Assembly (NCBI RefSeq): GCF_022179225.1
Contig: NZ_BPQL01000019.1
Location: 1 to 64,000 of the forward strand
Direction: 5' to 3'
DNA from: Methylobacterium goesingense
GTDB taxonomy: Bacteria > Pseudomonadota > Alphaproteobacteria > Rhizobiales > Beijerinckiaceae
Length of the DNA: 64,000 bases
A model generated the notes under the pieces. The model searched no databases. It saw only the letters and a list, made by a program, of their open reading frames with translations, and was not told where the DNA came from. How positions within the stretch are numbered: the stretch's first letter is position 1; the number at the start of each line of letters is the position of its first letter. Below, piece after piece: positions 30,563 through 38,632 of the stretch. The position numbers and the translations under genes are program-made.

Positions 30563-30990
30563 TGGTTGCCTACAGCTTCAAGAAGCAGTTCGGCCCGCCG
30601 ATCCTAGCCGGCACCAAGGCGCAGACGATCCGCGCGGACCGGAAACGCCACGCGCGCCCGGGCGAGGAGTTGCAGCTCTACACCGGGATGCGGACGAAGC
30701 ACTGTCGGCTGGTCGCGCGGGTGCCGTGCATCGCCGTCGAGCCGGTCCGCCTCGTCTTCAGCCGGCGCGGTCCATCGGAACTGTTCGAAATTGCCGGCAC
30801 GCCGCTCAGCCCGCGCAAGATGATTCGCTTCGCCCACGCCGACGGTTTCGACAGCCTCGACGCCATGAACCGCTGCTGGTGGGCCGAGCACCCGCCGGAG
30901 GAGGGCGACACCCTCGATTTCACGGGCGTGGTGATCTGCTGGACGCCGCTCGCCCCTGCCGACGCCCTCGACATTGGAGCCGCAGCATGA
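30562..30990 (+). CDS. ASCH-domain protein
   Basis: 142 aa. The N terminus VAYSFKKQFGPPILAGTKAQ then TIRADRKRHARPGEELQLYT is the classic ASCH pattern (K-x2-F-x-P-I-x-G-x-K-x-x-T-I-R). ASCH domains are PUA-like RNA/nucleotide binding folds; some have amidohydrolase activity on modified cytidines. Common in phage early regions. A role in RNA or modified-nucleoside handling is inferred. ATG overlaps the previous stop. Confidence 0.7.
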   Translation: MVAYSFKKQFGPPILAGTKAQTIRADRKRHARPGEELQLYTGMRTKHCRLVARVPCIAVEPVRLVFSRRGPSELFEIAGTPLSPRKMIRFAHADGFDSLDAMNRCWWAEHPPEEGDTLDFTGVVICWTPLAPADALDIGAAA

Positions 30991-31205
30991 CGCGGACGCA
31001 GTTCATCGTGGCGATGGCCGTCGAGATCGGCGTCGCCGGCAACCTGCCTGCACGCCGGGCCGTGCCGCTGGCGAGCGCAGCCTACCGCGCTTTCGAGGAG
31101 GGCTGCGAGGTCGAGTTCGGAGACCCGGGCTTCGCCTGGGACGAGGACGCGGCCCGGATCGTCGCTCGCGAGTACGAGATCAACCATTGGGAGATGTGTG
31201 CATGA
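30987..31205 (+). CDS. 72-aa phage protein, unknown function
   Basis: Starts MTRTQFIVAMAVEIGVAGNL, ends EDAARIVAREYEINHWEMCA: a helical, acidic protein. ATG overlaps the upstream stop (ATGA), and its stop overlaps the next ATG. No family recognised. Confidence 0.5.
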   Translation: MTRTQFIVAMAVEIGVAGNLPARRAVPLASAAYRAFEEGCEVEFGDPGFAWDEDAARIVAREYEINHWEMCA

Positions 31206-31498
31206 CCGCCCCGTCCCTGCTCCATGCCGCCCGCCACGCGCACGATCGGCGCGACCGCATCATCGCCATGGCGAGGGTCATGCGCGACCTCGAATACGCG
31301 CCCTGCACCGACGTGCACCTGCGCGCGGCCGGGTTCACCGACGCCGAAATCGAGGTCTACCAGCCCGAGGCCGTCGGCGTCATCGCGGGCCGCCCCACGT
31401 CCCTCCGAACCATCCCCGCCGGCCGGATCGCGGCCAACGCGATGGTGCGGAGGGCTCAGTCCATCCGCCTGCGTCACCGCCAGGGAGCCGCCGCGTAA
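31202..31498 (+). CDS. 98-aa phage protein, unknown function
   Basis: Starts MTAPSLLHAARHAHDRRDRI, ends IAANAMVRRAQSIRLRHRQG. It contains the helical GFTDAEIEVYQPEAVGVIAG, a motif style seen in small phage replication-region proteins. Overlaps neighbours at both ends (ATGA and TAATG). Function unknown. Confidence 0.5.
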   Translation: MTAPSLLHAARHAHDRRDRIIAMARVMRDLEYAPCTDVHLRAAGFTDAEIEVYQPEAVGVIAGRPTSLRTIPAGRIAANAMVRRAQSIRLRHRQGAAA

Positions 31499-31551
31499 TG
31501 GCCGAGCACAGCACCATCGAATGGACCGACGCGGGTGCTTGCCATGGGTAG
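31498..31551 (+). pseudogene. N-terminal remnant of a Gp37/Gp68-like (DUF5131) gene
   Basis: ATG overlaps the previous stop (TAATG). The product reads MAEHSTIEWTDA then GACHG and a stop. The first 12 residues match the characteristic opening of Gp37/Gp68 family phage proteins (normally followed by T/W-N-P and about 200 more residues). The frame is broken right after WTDA, where the HNH gene begins at 31544. A matching C-terminal scrap appears at the end of that gene. Confidence 0.7.
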
Positions 31552-32215
31552 AGCGTCCTCGCTCCATGAGCGCATCCTGATCACGCTCGTCCGGGAAGGA
31601 CAGTGGGAGATCGACGACCAGGGATGCATCTGGTGCGTCGCCGATCGCCGAGGCCTTAAGGCTGGAGGCAGCCATCTCGTGCCCTGTGAACGCCGGCGGA
31701 TCGAGCACCGGACGCCTCAAGGCTATCTGCAGGTTCGTGCGATGATCGAAGGTCGACGCATTCACTGCGGCGCTCATCGCCTCGTCTGGCAGCACCTTCA
31801 CGGCGACATTCCGGAAGGCTTCGAGATCAACCACGACAACGGCCTGAAGGACGACAATCGGCCGAGGAACCTGCTGTGCGGGACCGGCGGAGAGAACGTG
31901 AAACATGCTCACCGAGGCGGACTGATTGACCAGCACGGGCAGAAGAACCCATCGGCAAAGCTGACCGACAGTCAGGTTGCGCAGATCCGACTCGCCTACG
32001 ACAAAGGTGGGTTCACGATGGAGCAGCTCGCAGCGCGCTTTGGTGTACGGCATCAGACGGTCTCGAAGATCGTGCGCGGCGAACGACGCCCAAAGCAGGG
32101 TGGGCCCGTAAGCCCGGGCGACCATCGGCATCTGGCTACCAGGCGAGATCCGTCATCAGGCCAGCTCCTCGACGGCGTGGAGCACAACGGCATGCCGGAG
32201 GTGCGCCATGGCTAA
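31544..32215 (+). CDS. HNH homing endonuclease inserted in a Gp37/Gp68-like gene
   Basis: 223 aa from the ATG at 31544. N-terminal beta part with Cys/Trp (DDQGCIWCVADRRG), then the HNH core: HCGAHRLVWQHLHGDIPEGF, EINHDNGLKDDNRPRNLLCG, with His and Asn ligands. A C-terminal HTH for target recognition follows (SAKLTDSQVAQIRLAYDKGG, AARFGVRHQTVSKIVRGERR). The final 20 residues (SGQLLDGVEHNGMPEVRHG) look like the C terminus of a Gp37/Gp68 protein fused in frame, so the endonuclease has replaced the middle of that gene. Confidence 0.82.
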   Translation: MGRASSLHERILITLVREGQWEIDDQGCIWCVADRRGLKAGGSHLVPCERRRIEHRTPQGYLQVRAMIEGRRIHCGAHRLVWQHLHGDIPEGFEINHDNGLKDDNRPRNLLCGTGGENVKHAHRGGLIDQHGQKNPSAKLTDSQVAQIRLAYDKGGFTMEQLAARFGVRHQTVSKIVRGERRPKQGGPVSPGDHRHLATRRDPSSGQLLDGVEHNGMPEVRHG

Positions 32216-32363
32216 GGCTCGCACCAGCAGCCAGCCCGATACTCTGCCCCCGCTCGACCCCGACATGGTTCGCCTCGTCGAGGCGCTTGCCGTAGCTGTC
32301 GCCCGCCGTGATCATCGCGCCGCGCTCGCACAACGCGACGAGGCCAGAGCCAAGAGAAAATGA
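32208..32363 (+). CDS. 51-aa protein preceding the integrase
   Basis: Sequence MAKARTSSQPDTLPPLDPDM then VRLVEALAVAVARRDHRAAL and a basic end. Starts 8 bp inside the HNH gene's end; its stop overlaps the integrase ATG (ATGA). Position directly before a serine integrase makes a recombination directionality factor possible, but it has no recognised HTH and the role is speculative. Confidence 0.5.
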   Translation: MAKARTSSQPDTLPPLDPDMVRLVEALAVAVARRDHRAALAQRDEARAKRK

Positions 32364-34018
32364 AGCGCACAGCTCTGTATGCCCGCTACAGCACCGACAT
32401 GCAGAACGAGCGCTCCGTCGAGGATCAGCTTGAGCTGTGCCGCGCCTATGCGGTCCGCGAAGGGCTGAGCGTTGTGTCCCGGTTCTCGGACAAGGCGCGG
32501 TCCGGTGGGTCCATGTTCGAGCGCGACGGCCTCCTCGCCCTCCTGGCCCAGGCGCAGTCACCGCAGCGCCCGTTCGATGTCCTGGTGGTGGAGGCGCTCG
32601 ACCGCCTCTCACGCGACATGGAAGACCTCGCCGGCATCCATAAGCGACTGACCTTTCATGGCGTCGAGATCCGCGCCGTGCACGAGGGCGTTGCGTCGAC
32701 CGTTCTCGTCGGCCTCCGCGGCCTCGTCGGCCAACTCTTCCGCGAGGACGGCGCCAAGAAGATCAAGCGCGGTCTTTCGGGCGTGGTCCGGTCAGGCCGA
32801 ATCGCCGGTGGCTTGGCCTACGGATATCGGGTTGTGCCCGGCCGCCCAGGCGAGCGCGAGATTGATCCGAGGCAGTCGCAGATCGTTCTCCGGGTATTCG
32901 AGGAGTACGCGGCCGGCTCGGTCCCGCGCCGGATCGCCGCCGGGCTGAACCGCGAAGGCATCGACCCGCCGCGCGGCCTCCTCTGGAACGCTTCGACGCT
33001 GAACGGATCGTCGGCGCGCGGCAACGGCATGCTCAACAACGAGCACTACGTCGGCCGAATCGTCTGGAATAAGGTCTCGAAGGCCCGCAATCCCTACACC
33101 GGGCGCCGGGTCCCGCGCGTGAACCCGACCGTGGAGCGGGAGACCACCGAAGTCCCGGCCCTGCGGATCATTGAGCAGGACCTTTGGGATGCCGTGCAGG
33201 CCATGCGGGCCAAACGGTCGAAAGCTCACCCCCACCACAGCCGGCGGCCACAACATCTCCTGTCCGGGCTGCTGCGCTGCGGATGCTGCGGGTCCGGCTA
33301 CACGGTGCACGACCGCGACAAAACCGGGAAGGTGCGTATCAGGTGCTCAGCACACCGCGAGAGTGGTAGTTGTGAGAACCGGCGGATCATCTACCTGCCG
33401 GCCGTCGAAGCGGCCGTGATCGACGGTATGCGGACGCACCTGCGCGACCCTCGCATGATCGAGGTCTTCGTGAAGCGCTACAACGCCGAGCGGCGCCGCC
33501 TCGCCAGCACGGCGGATCGCGATCGCGCCAAGACCGAGGCCCGACTCGAAACCTGCCGCCGTGAGTACGACCGGCTGCTCCAAGCCTTCACCAAGGGGAT
33601 TCTATCCGACGCCGACGCCGAGGCCCTGCTCCCGAAGCTACGTGAAGAGCGAGCCAGGCTCGAGACCGAGCTTTCCGCGATCGAAGGGTCGCCCCAGGTG
33701 ATCGCGCTGCATCCGACCCTGGTCGCGGATTACCTGCGGCACGTCGAAGCCCTGCGGGAGACGCTGTCGGATTACGGACGGCATGAAGGCGAAGCGGGCG
33801 AGACGCTGGTCGCCTCGTTCCGCGCCTTGGTCGAAACCGTAACGATTCATCCTGGTGCGCCGCGCCAGGGATTCGAGGTCGAGGTCCGCGGGCGGTTGTC
33901 CGAACTGATCGGCGAGCCGGCGTTCCCGGACGGGCGCGTTAGTGGGGGATTGGTGGTGCCGCAAGAGGGATTCGAACCCCCGACCCCCTCATTACGAATG
34001 AGGTGCTCTACCAGCTGA
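32360..34018 (+). CDS. int: Large serine integrase at the attachment site
   Basis: 552 codons. Catalytic domain residues 1-150 with nucleophile Ser11 (TALYARYSTDMQNERS) and the LVVEALDRLSRDMEDLAGIH segment. Recombinase domain at about 150-290 (GGLAYGYRVVPGRPGEREID, NNEHYVGRIVWNK). Zinc ribbon near 305-345 (LLRCGCCGSGYTVHDRDKTG, IRCSAHRESGSCENRRI), coiled coil about 365-440, then a tail. The last 20 or so codons (VPQEGFEPPTPSLRMRCSTS) are the antisense reading of tRNA-Thr, so the gene runs into the attachment core and its stop lies in the tRNA gene. ATG overlaps the previous stop. Confidence 0.9.
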   Translation: MKRTALYARYSTDMQNERSVEDQLELCRAYAVREGLSVVSRFSDKARSGGSMFERDGLLALLAQAQSPQRPFDVLVVEALDRLSRDMEDLAGIHKRLTFHGVEIRAVHEGVASTVLVGLRGLVGQLFREDGAKKIKRGLSGVVRSGRIAGGLAYGYRVVPGRPGEREIDPRQSQIVLRVFEEYAAGSVPRRIAAGLNREGIDPPRGLLWNASTLNGSSARGNGMLNNEHYVGRIVWNKVSKARNPYTGRRVPRVNPTVERETTEVPALRIIEQDLWDAVQAMRAKRSKAHPHHSRRPQHLLSGLLRCGCCGSGYTVHDRDKTGKVRIRCSAHRESGSCENRRIIYLPAVEAAVIDGMRTHLRDPRMIEVFVKRYNAERRRLASTADRDRAKTEARLETCRREYDRLLQAFTKGILSDADAEALLPKLREERARLETELSAIEGSPQVIALHPTLVADYLRHVEALRETLSDYGRHEGEAGETLVASFRALVETVTIHPGAPRQGFEVEVRGRLSELIGEPAFPDGRVSGGLVVPQEGFEPPTPSLRMRCSTS

Positions 34019-34029
34019 GCTATTGCGGC
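33954..34029 (-). tRNA. tRNA-Thr (anticodon CGU), phage attachment site
   Basis: Cloverleaf read on the minus strand: acceptor GCCGCAA/TTGCGGC, D-arm GCTCAGCTGGTAGAGC, anticodon arm CCTCA-TTCGTAA-TGAGG (anticodon CGT), T-arm around GGTTCGAATCC with one wobble pair, discriminator A and an encoded CCA at 33954-33956. The 3' half faces the prophage and overlaps the integrase, as expected for integration at the tRNA 3' end with the gene kept intact. Confidence 0.95.
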
Positions 34030-34078
34030 ACGAACCGGGCCCGGACGCCGTGTTCCGGCAGGTCCCGTTCGGGGGAGG

Positions 34079-34107
34079 GTCATATCGGGCGGCGCGGGGA
34101 ATGGCAA
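34079..34107 (-). promoter_or_regulatory. tRNA-Thr promoter
   Basis: On the minus strand TTGCCA (34102-34107), 17-base spacer, TATGAC (34079-34084), ending 50 bp before the tRNA 5' end. Host side of the junction, so unaffected by integration. Confidence 0.65.
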
Positions 34108-34257
34108 GCTGGATCACGCGACATGGTTAGTCGCGTGGCCGTCCAGATCGATGCATCCCGGTCACGGTGGCGACGGATCGGTTCGACAGGGTGATCACGT
34201 TCCTTGACGGCATGGTGCCCCGCCCCGAAGGCTTGCCCGGTCTCCCGAGGATCGCCA

Positions 34258-34730
34258 TGTCGCTGATCGCCCGCCTTCGTGCCTACGCCGCCGATGCCTT
34301 CGGGCTCGGCGGGACCGACACCGTCGCCATCGAGGCGGACGAGCGCCTCGCGGCGATCGCATTGCTCGTCCACGTGGCCCGCGCCGACGGCGTGCTGGCG
34401 CCCGAGGAGACGGAACGGCTCGGCCGGCTGGTGGTCGGGCGCTTCACCGAGACCCGCGCCGAGGCGGAGGCCCTGATCGCGCGGGCCGCCGCGTTCGACG
34501 CGCAGACCCGCGACATGGCGCAATTGGTCGAGATGATCGGCCACGAGGTCGGGCCGGACCGGCGTGCCCGTCTCCTCGCCATGGCCTGGTCGGTGGCAGG
34601 CGCCGACGGCAGCGTCCACGAATTCGAGGAGGCCCTGGTCTGGCGCCTGGGCGGCCTGCTCGGCCTCGACGAGGCGGCCATCGGCGAGGCGCGCCGCAAC
34701 GCCGCCGAGGGGCGGGTGACGCTGAATTGA
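34258..34730 (+). CDS. TerB-like protein
   Basis: 157 aa from the ATG at 34258 (GAGG six bases upstream). All-helical, with the TerB pattern: ERLAAIALLVHVARADGVLA (acidic HVARADG turn), EETERLGRLVVGRFTETRAE, and the second half MAWSVAGADGSVHEFEEALV. TerB domains bind metal through acidic turns and are linked to tellurite and stress responses; the actual role in this host is unknown. Host gene nearest to the prophage. Confidence 0.72.
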
Positions 34731-34743
34731 CCGCGCCGACGCG

Positions 34744-35160
34744 ATGATCCTCTGCCTCACCCTGATTCTCCTCGCGCAACTCATCGGAGAGGTGCTCGCA
34801 CGGGCAACCGACCTGCCGGTGCCCGGGCCCCTGATCGGCCTGGCCCTGTTGCTCCTCTTCCTCGTGCTGCGGGACCGGGCGCCGCGCCTCGCCCCGCGCG
34901 TCCTGCCGCCGGCCCTGGTGGACGGGCGCCTGGAGGGCACCGGCAAGGGCCTGCTCGCCAACCTCTCGCTGATGTTCGTGCCGGCGGGTGCGGGCATCAT
35001 CGGTCGCCTCGACGTGCTGGAAGCGCACGGCGTCGCCCTGGCGGTCATCGTGCTGGTGTCGACCCTGTCGACCCTGGCCGCCACCGCGCTCACCTTCGTG
35101 GCGGTGTCCCGCTGGCTCGCCAAGGCGAAGCCCGGGACCAAGCCCGGGGCCGCATCGTGA
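34744..35160 (+). CDS. lrgA: CidA/LrgA family membrane protein
   Basis: 138 aa with four hydrophobic segments: LCLTLILLAQLIGEVLARA, GPLIGLALLLLFLVLRDRAP, ANLSLMFVPAGAGIIGRLDV (family hallmark LSLMFVPAGAG) and VIVLVSTLSTLAATALTFVA. Holin-like inner membrane protein that works with LrgB; linked to murein hydrolase control and, in some bacteria, to small-acid transport. Overlaps lrgB by 4 bp. Confidence 0.88.
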   Translation: MILCLTLILLAQLIGEVLARATDLPVPGPLIGLALLLLFLVLRDRAPRLAPRVLPPALVDGRLEGTGKGLLANLSLMFVPAGAGIIGRLDVLEAHGVALAVIVLVSTLSTLAATALTFVAVSRWLAKAKPGTKPGAAS

Positions 35161-35873
35161 CGGGCGATTTCGCCGTCTGGGTCTATCTCTCGCGGACGCC
35201 GCTGCTGTGGCTGACCGTGACCCTGCTGGCCTACGTGATCGCGGATCGGATCGCTCAGGCCACGGGACGCCATCCCCTCGCCAACCCGGTGCTGATCGCC
35301 ATCGCGCTGACGGCCACCGTGCTGGAAACCACGGGGACGCCCTACGCGACCTATTTCGAGGGCGCCCAGTTCGTGCATTTCCTGCTCGGGCCCGCCACGG
35401 TGGCCCTGGCGATCCCGCTCTACGAGTACCGCGCCACGGTGCTGCGCGCCCTCGTGCCGATGCTGGCCGCCCTCGTGGTCGGGTCCGTGGTGGCCCTGTC
35501 CTCGGCGCTGCTGCTCGGCCGAACCTTCGGGATTCCTCGGGACGTCATCGTCTCGCTCGCCCCGAAATCGGTGACTACCGGCGTCGCCATGGGCATCGCC
35601 CAGACCCTCGGGGGTGACCCGACGCTGGCGGCGGTGATCGTCATGCTGACGGGCATGACCGGCGGCATCCTGGTGACGCCCCTGATGAACGCGCTGCGCA
35701 TACGCGACATGCGGGCGCGGGGCTTCGCGGCGGGCCTCGCCGCGCACGGCGTCGGAACCGCGCGCGCCTTCCAGGTCAACGAGGTGGCGGGCGCCTTCGC
35801 GGGAATCGCCCTCGGCTTCAACGCCTTCCTCACGGCGATCCTGGCACCGATCGCCGTGACTTTCCTGCGCTGA
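35157..35873 (+). CDS. lrgB: LrgB family membrane protein
   Basis: 238 aa, GTG start in the lrgA stop. Multi-pass membrane protein; hallmarks PATVALAIPLYEYRATVLRA, ALAPKSVTTGVAMGIAQTLG-like SLAPKSVTTGVAMGIAQTLG and GLAAHGVGTARAFQVNEVAG, which are strongly conserved in the LrgB/PLGG1 family. Forms a unit with LrgA in the inner membrane. Confidence 0.9.
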   Translation: MTGDFAVWVYLSRTPLLWLTVTLLAYVIADRIAQATGRHPLANPVLIAIALTATVLETTGTPYATYFEGAQFVHFLLGPATVALAIPLYEYRATVLRALVPMLAALVVGSVVALSSALLLGRTFGIPRDVIVSLAPKSVTTGVAMGIAQTLGGDPTLAAVIVMLTGMTGGILVTPLMNALRIRDMRARGFAAGLAAHGVGTARAFQVNEVAGAFAGIALGFNAFLTAILAPIAVTFLR

Positions 35874-35906
35874 GGCGGCCGAGGAGCCGGGACCGGCGCC
35901 GGTCGG

Positions 35907-38021
35907 CTACTCCGCCGCGACGGGGGAGGGCACCTCGCGAGGCACGAAGCGACCCTCGTTGGCCGGCTGCATGTCGAGGCGCCGGTCGTGCAGGCCGTGC
36001 AGGGTCGAGCGGTGGCCGATCGACACGATGGTGGTGCCGGGCAGGCGCTCGCGCAGCATCCGGTAGATCGCGGCCTCGCTCGGCTCGTCGAGGGCGGCGG
36101 TGGATTCGTCGAGGAAGAGCCAATCCGGCTTGGCCAGCACCGCGCGGGCGACCGCGAGGCGCTGCTGCTCGCCCCCCGAAAGGCGCTGGTCCCAGGCATC
36201 GACCTCGTCGAGGCGGTCGGCCAGGCCAGGCAGTTGCGCGGCCATGAGGGCGTCGCGGATCGCCTCGTCGGAGAACATGTCGGTTGTGTTGGGATAGACC
36301 ACCGCGCCGCGCAGGGTGCCGAGGGGAATGTAGGGCCGCTGCGGCAGCACCAGGGCCGACTGGCCCTTGGGCAGATCGATGCGGCCCTTGCCGAAGGGCC
36401 AGATGCCCGCGATCGCGCGGAAGAGCGTCGACTTGCCCGAGCCGGACGGACCGGTGAGCAGGGTCGCGCCACCTTTGGCGATGGTCAGCGTATCGGCCGT
36501 CACGATTTCCCGCCCGTCCGGCAGGCTGAGGCTGAGCTTGGAGGCGGTGACGTCGCCCCGCGTTTCGTTGCCCTGGAACAGGCCCTCGCCGGTGCCGCCG
36601 ATCGCCTCCGCCTTGGTCATGGCCCGCTTGAAGGAGGAGAGGCGGTTGGTGTTGGCCCGGTAGGCCGCGATGGTGACGTAGGAATTGATGAAGAACGACA
36701 GCGAGGATTGCACGCTGCCGAAGGCGTCGCCAGTCTGCTGGAATTGCCCCAGGGTGATCTTCTTCAGGAAGTAGGACGGGGCGGCCAGGATATAGGGGAA
36801 CACCACGCTGATCTGGCTGTAGGACAGGGTGAAGCTGCCGAGCTTAATCCGCCGGACGATGATGCCGAGGTAGTTGTCGATGATCGCGTGAAAGAGGGTG
36901 CCCAGCCGCACCGTCTCGGCGCGCTCGCCGCGCAGCAGCGCGATCTGCTCGCCGTAGATGCGGGTGCGGGCCAGCGAAAAGCGGAAATCCGCCTCCACCT
37001 TTTCCTGCCGGAAGTCGAGCCCGATCAAGGGGCGTCCGATGATGTGGGTCAGCCAAGTGCCGACGACGGCGTAGCCGACCACCAGCCAGACCAGGAAGCC
37101 CGGCACCACCGTGTCGGTGAAGGGCAGCACGAAGTCCCGCGACAGCCCCCAGAGGATGACCATGAAGGAGACCAGGGTCGCGGCCTGCGACAACAGGCGG
37201 ATCGAGAGCGTCGTCGTCTGCGAGATGAACAGGTTCACGTCGCTCTGGATGCGCTGATCCGGGTTGTCCGCGTGCTCGTCGGTGAAGGGCACCCGGTAAT
37301 GCGTGCCGGCGTCGAGCCAGCGGCCGTAGAAGCTGCGGGTGAGCCAGGTCCGCCAGCGGATGTGAAGGGTGGCGTCCACGAAGGTGTCGAACATGCCGAC
37401 AACGACCCAAATCGTCGCCAGCGGCACGAAGACCCAGACGAGCTGATACCAGAACGCGTCGGCGTTATATTCCTGAAGTGCGTTGAAGAGGTCGCGGAAC
37501 CAGAAGTTCAGCCGCAATTGCAGGGCGACCTGCGCGAAGGTGATGAAGATCGACAGCGCGACGAGTCGCTGGCCGACCTTGCCCTCGGTGCTGCCGAACA
37601 ACCGGAACGGCCCGATCTCCCGGGTCGGTTTGTCGTTGGTGGCGAAGTACGGGTCCGCGATGAGCGTGATCGCCCGGATCGGTTCCAGGTGCGAGACCGC
37701 CAGGACGATACCGGCGAAGACCACCGCGCCGGTGGCGGCGAAGCTCGGCGGCAGCAGAGCGGCCAGGGTCGGCGGCAGCAGGCCCATGGCCGCGGCCTGC
37801 TTGGCCCCGGCGAGGAACAGGTAGCCGATGCCGTAAACCGAGACGAAGACCTTGAGGTACGACGAGAGCTTGCCGGAGGCGAGGAGGATGCCCGCCATGG
37901 CGAAGCCGCTCAGGGAAACGTAGAGGGGTGGCGAGGGATCGCCGGGCGCGATCAGCAGCACCAGCGCGAAGAGCGCCGTCACCACGGCCTGCAGGCCGAG
38001 GCCCGTCCTCAAAGCGGCCAC
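35907..38021 (-). CDS. SbmA/BacA-like ABC transporter with fused ATPase (BclA type)
   Basis: 704 aa from a GTG at 38021 with GGGAG six bases upstream. A membrane half with at least six helices spans residues about 10-430, including the SbmA/BacA-like stretch LRLNFWFRDLFNALQEYNAD and FRFSLARTRIYGEQIALLRG. The nucleotide-binding half has Walker A GPSGSGKST near 522, signature LSGGEQQRLAVARA and Walker B WLFLDESTAALDE. Family members import peptides (BclA in Bradyrhizobium protects against plant NCR peptides) or export very-long-chain lipids; substrate here not determinable. Confidence 0.85.
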   Translation of the reverse strand: MAALRTGLGLQAVVTALFALVLLIAPGDPSPPLYVSLSGFAMAGILLASGKLSSYLKVFVSVYGIGYLFLAGAKQAAAMGLLPPTLAALLPPSFAATGAVVFAGIVLAVSHLEPIRAITLIADPYFATNDKPTREIGPFRLFGSTEGKVGQRLVALSIFITFAQVALQLRLNFWFRDLFNALQEYNADAFWYQLVWVFVPLATIWVVVGMFDTFVDATLHIRWRTWLTRSFYGRWLDAGTHYRVPFTDEHADNPDQRIQSDVNLFISQTTTLSIRLLSQAATLVSFMVILWGLSRDFVLPFTDTVVPGFLVWLVVGYAVVGTWLTHIIGRPLIGLDFRQEKVEADFRFSLARTRIYGEQIALLRGERAETVRLGTLFHAIIDNYLGIIVRRIKLGSFTLSYSQISVVFPYILAAPSYFLKKITLGQFQQTGDAFGSVQSSLSFFINSYVTIAAYRANTNRLSSFKRAMTKAEAIGGTGEGLFQGNETRGDVTASKLSLSLPDGREIVTADTLTIAKGGATLLTGPSGSGKSTLFRAIAGIWPFGKGRIDLPKGQSALVLPQRPYIPLGTLRGAVVYPNTTDMFSDEAIRDALMAAQLPGLADRLDEVDAWDQRLSGGEQQRLAVARAVLAKPDWLFLDESTAALDEPSEAAIYRMLRERLPGTTIVSIGHRSTLHGLHDRRLDMQPANEGRFVPREVPSPVAAE

Positions 38022-38145
38022 GCGCGTCTCCCTCTGTCGTCTTGATCGTTCTGTCGGCGTGCCGAAGGGCACGCGTCGAACCGGCATTGCAGGCGGGTCG
38101 TGGCGAGAACGTGGCGCCCGGCTGCGGCCGATCCGCGAGGGCGCG

Positions 38146-38484
38146 CTACCAGTCCCAGTCGCCGAATTCGGGCTCGCGGCAGCGATAGCCGATCGGGCAT
38201 TCAGGGTTGTCGCGGGTCGGCACGAAGCGCAAGTCAGCGATCTCGGTGAGGTTGCACTGGCCGCGGTCCCGCACGAGGCGCTCGGCCGGGCCGCCACCGG
38301 GGCCGAACAGGATCGACCCCTTCGCCTTCACCAGGGCCATGGCGTCGGCACAGGTCATCCGCTGGAGCGAGGTCAGGGGGCTCTGAGCATCGGCCGGCGT
38401 CGCCAGGACGGCGCAGAGGGCGAGTGCGAGGCGTCTCGTCACGATGCTCGGCGCTGCCCTTAGCGTTTCAATACGCTTAAGCAT
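38146..38484 (-). CDS. Small secreted protein, unknown function
   Basis: 112 aa from the ATG at 38484. Signal peptide at about residues 1-35 (VTRRLALALCAVLATPADAQ). The mature part has four Cys (MTCADAM, GQCNLTE, PECPIGY, YRCREPE), suggesting two disulfides, and a Gly-rich loop GPGGGPAERLVRDR. A longer frame to 38532 is not preferred. Periplasmic, family unknown. Confidence 0.6.
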   Translation of the reverse strand: MLKRIETLRAAPSIVTRRLALALCAVLATPADAQSPLTSLQRMTCADAMALVKAKGSILFGPGGGPAERLVRDRGQCNLTEIADLRFVPTRDNPECPIGYRCREPEFGDWDW

Positions 38485-38632
38485 GGCAGTTTCCGTGTGG
38501 CGCGGAAAGGGGTTGCCGTCCGCTCGCCGCAATCGCGCGGTCTATCCACCGGGATTGCGTCCCTCGGGGCGCTCCACCCGGCGCGACCCCAGGCTGCGGG
38601 CCCGGTCCGCCCGAACGGACGAACGTCGAGCC

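Noticed and set aside
31498-32215. Self-splicing intron carrying the HNH gene
   Set aside because: Most of the interrupted gene is missing, so splicing would not restore a full Gp37/Gp68 protein; gene capture with deletion fits better.
35420-36472. 350-codon minus-strand frame running from the ABC transporter into lrgB
   Set aside because: Ser/Arg/Ala-rich shadow overlapping two real genes on different strands.
35988-38045. 685-codon plus-strand frame opposite the ABC transporter
   Set aside because: Exact antisense shadow of the transporter, whose Walker and signature motifs are intact on the minus strand.
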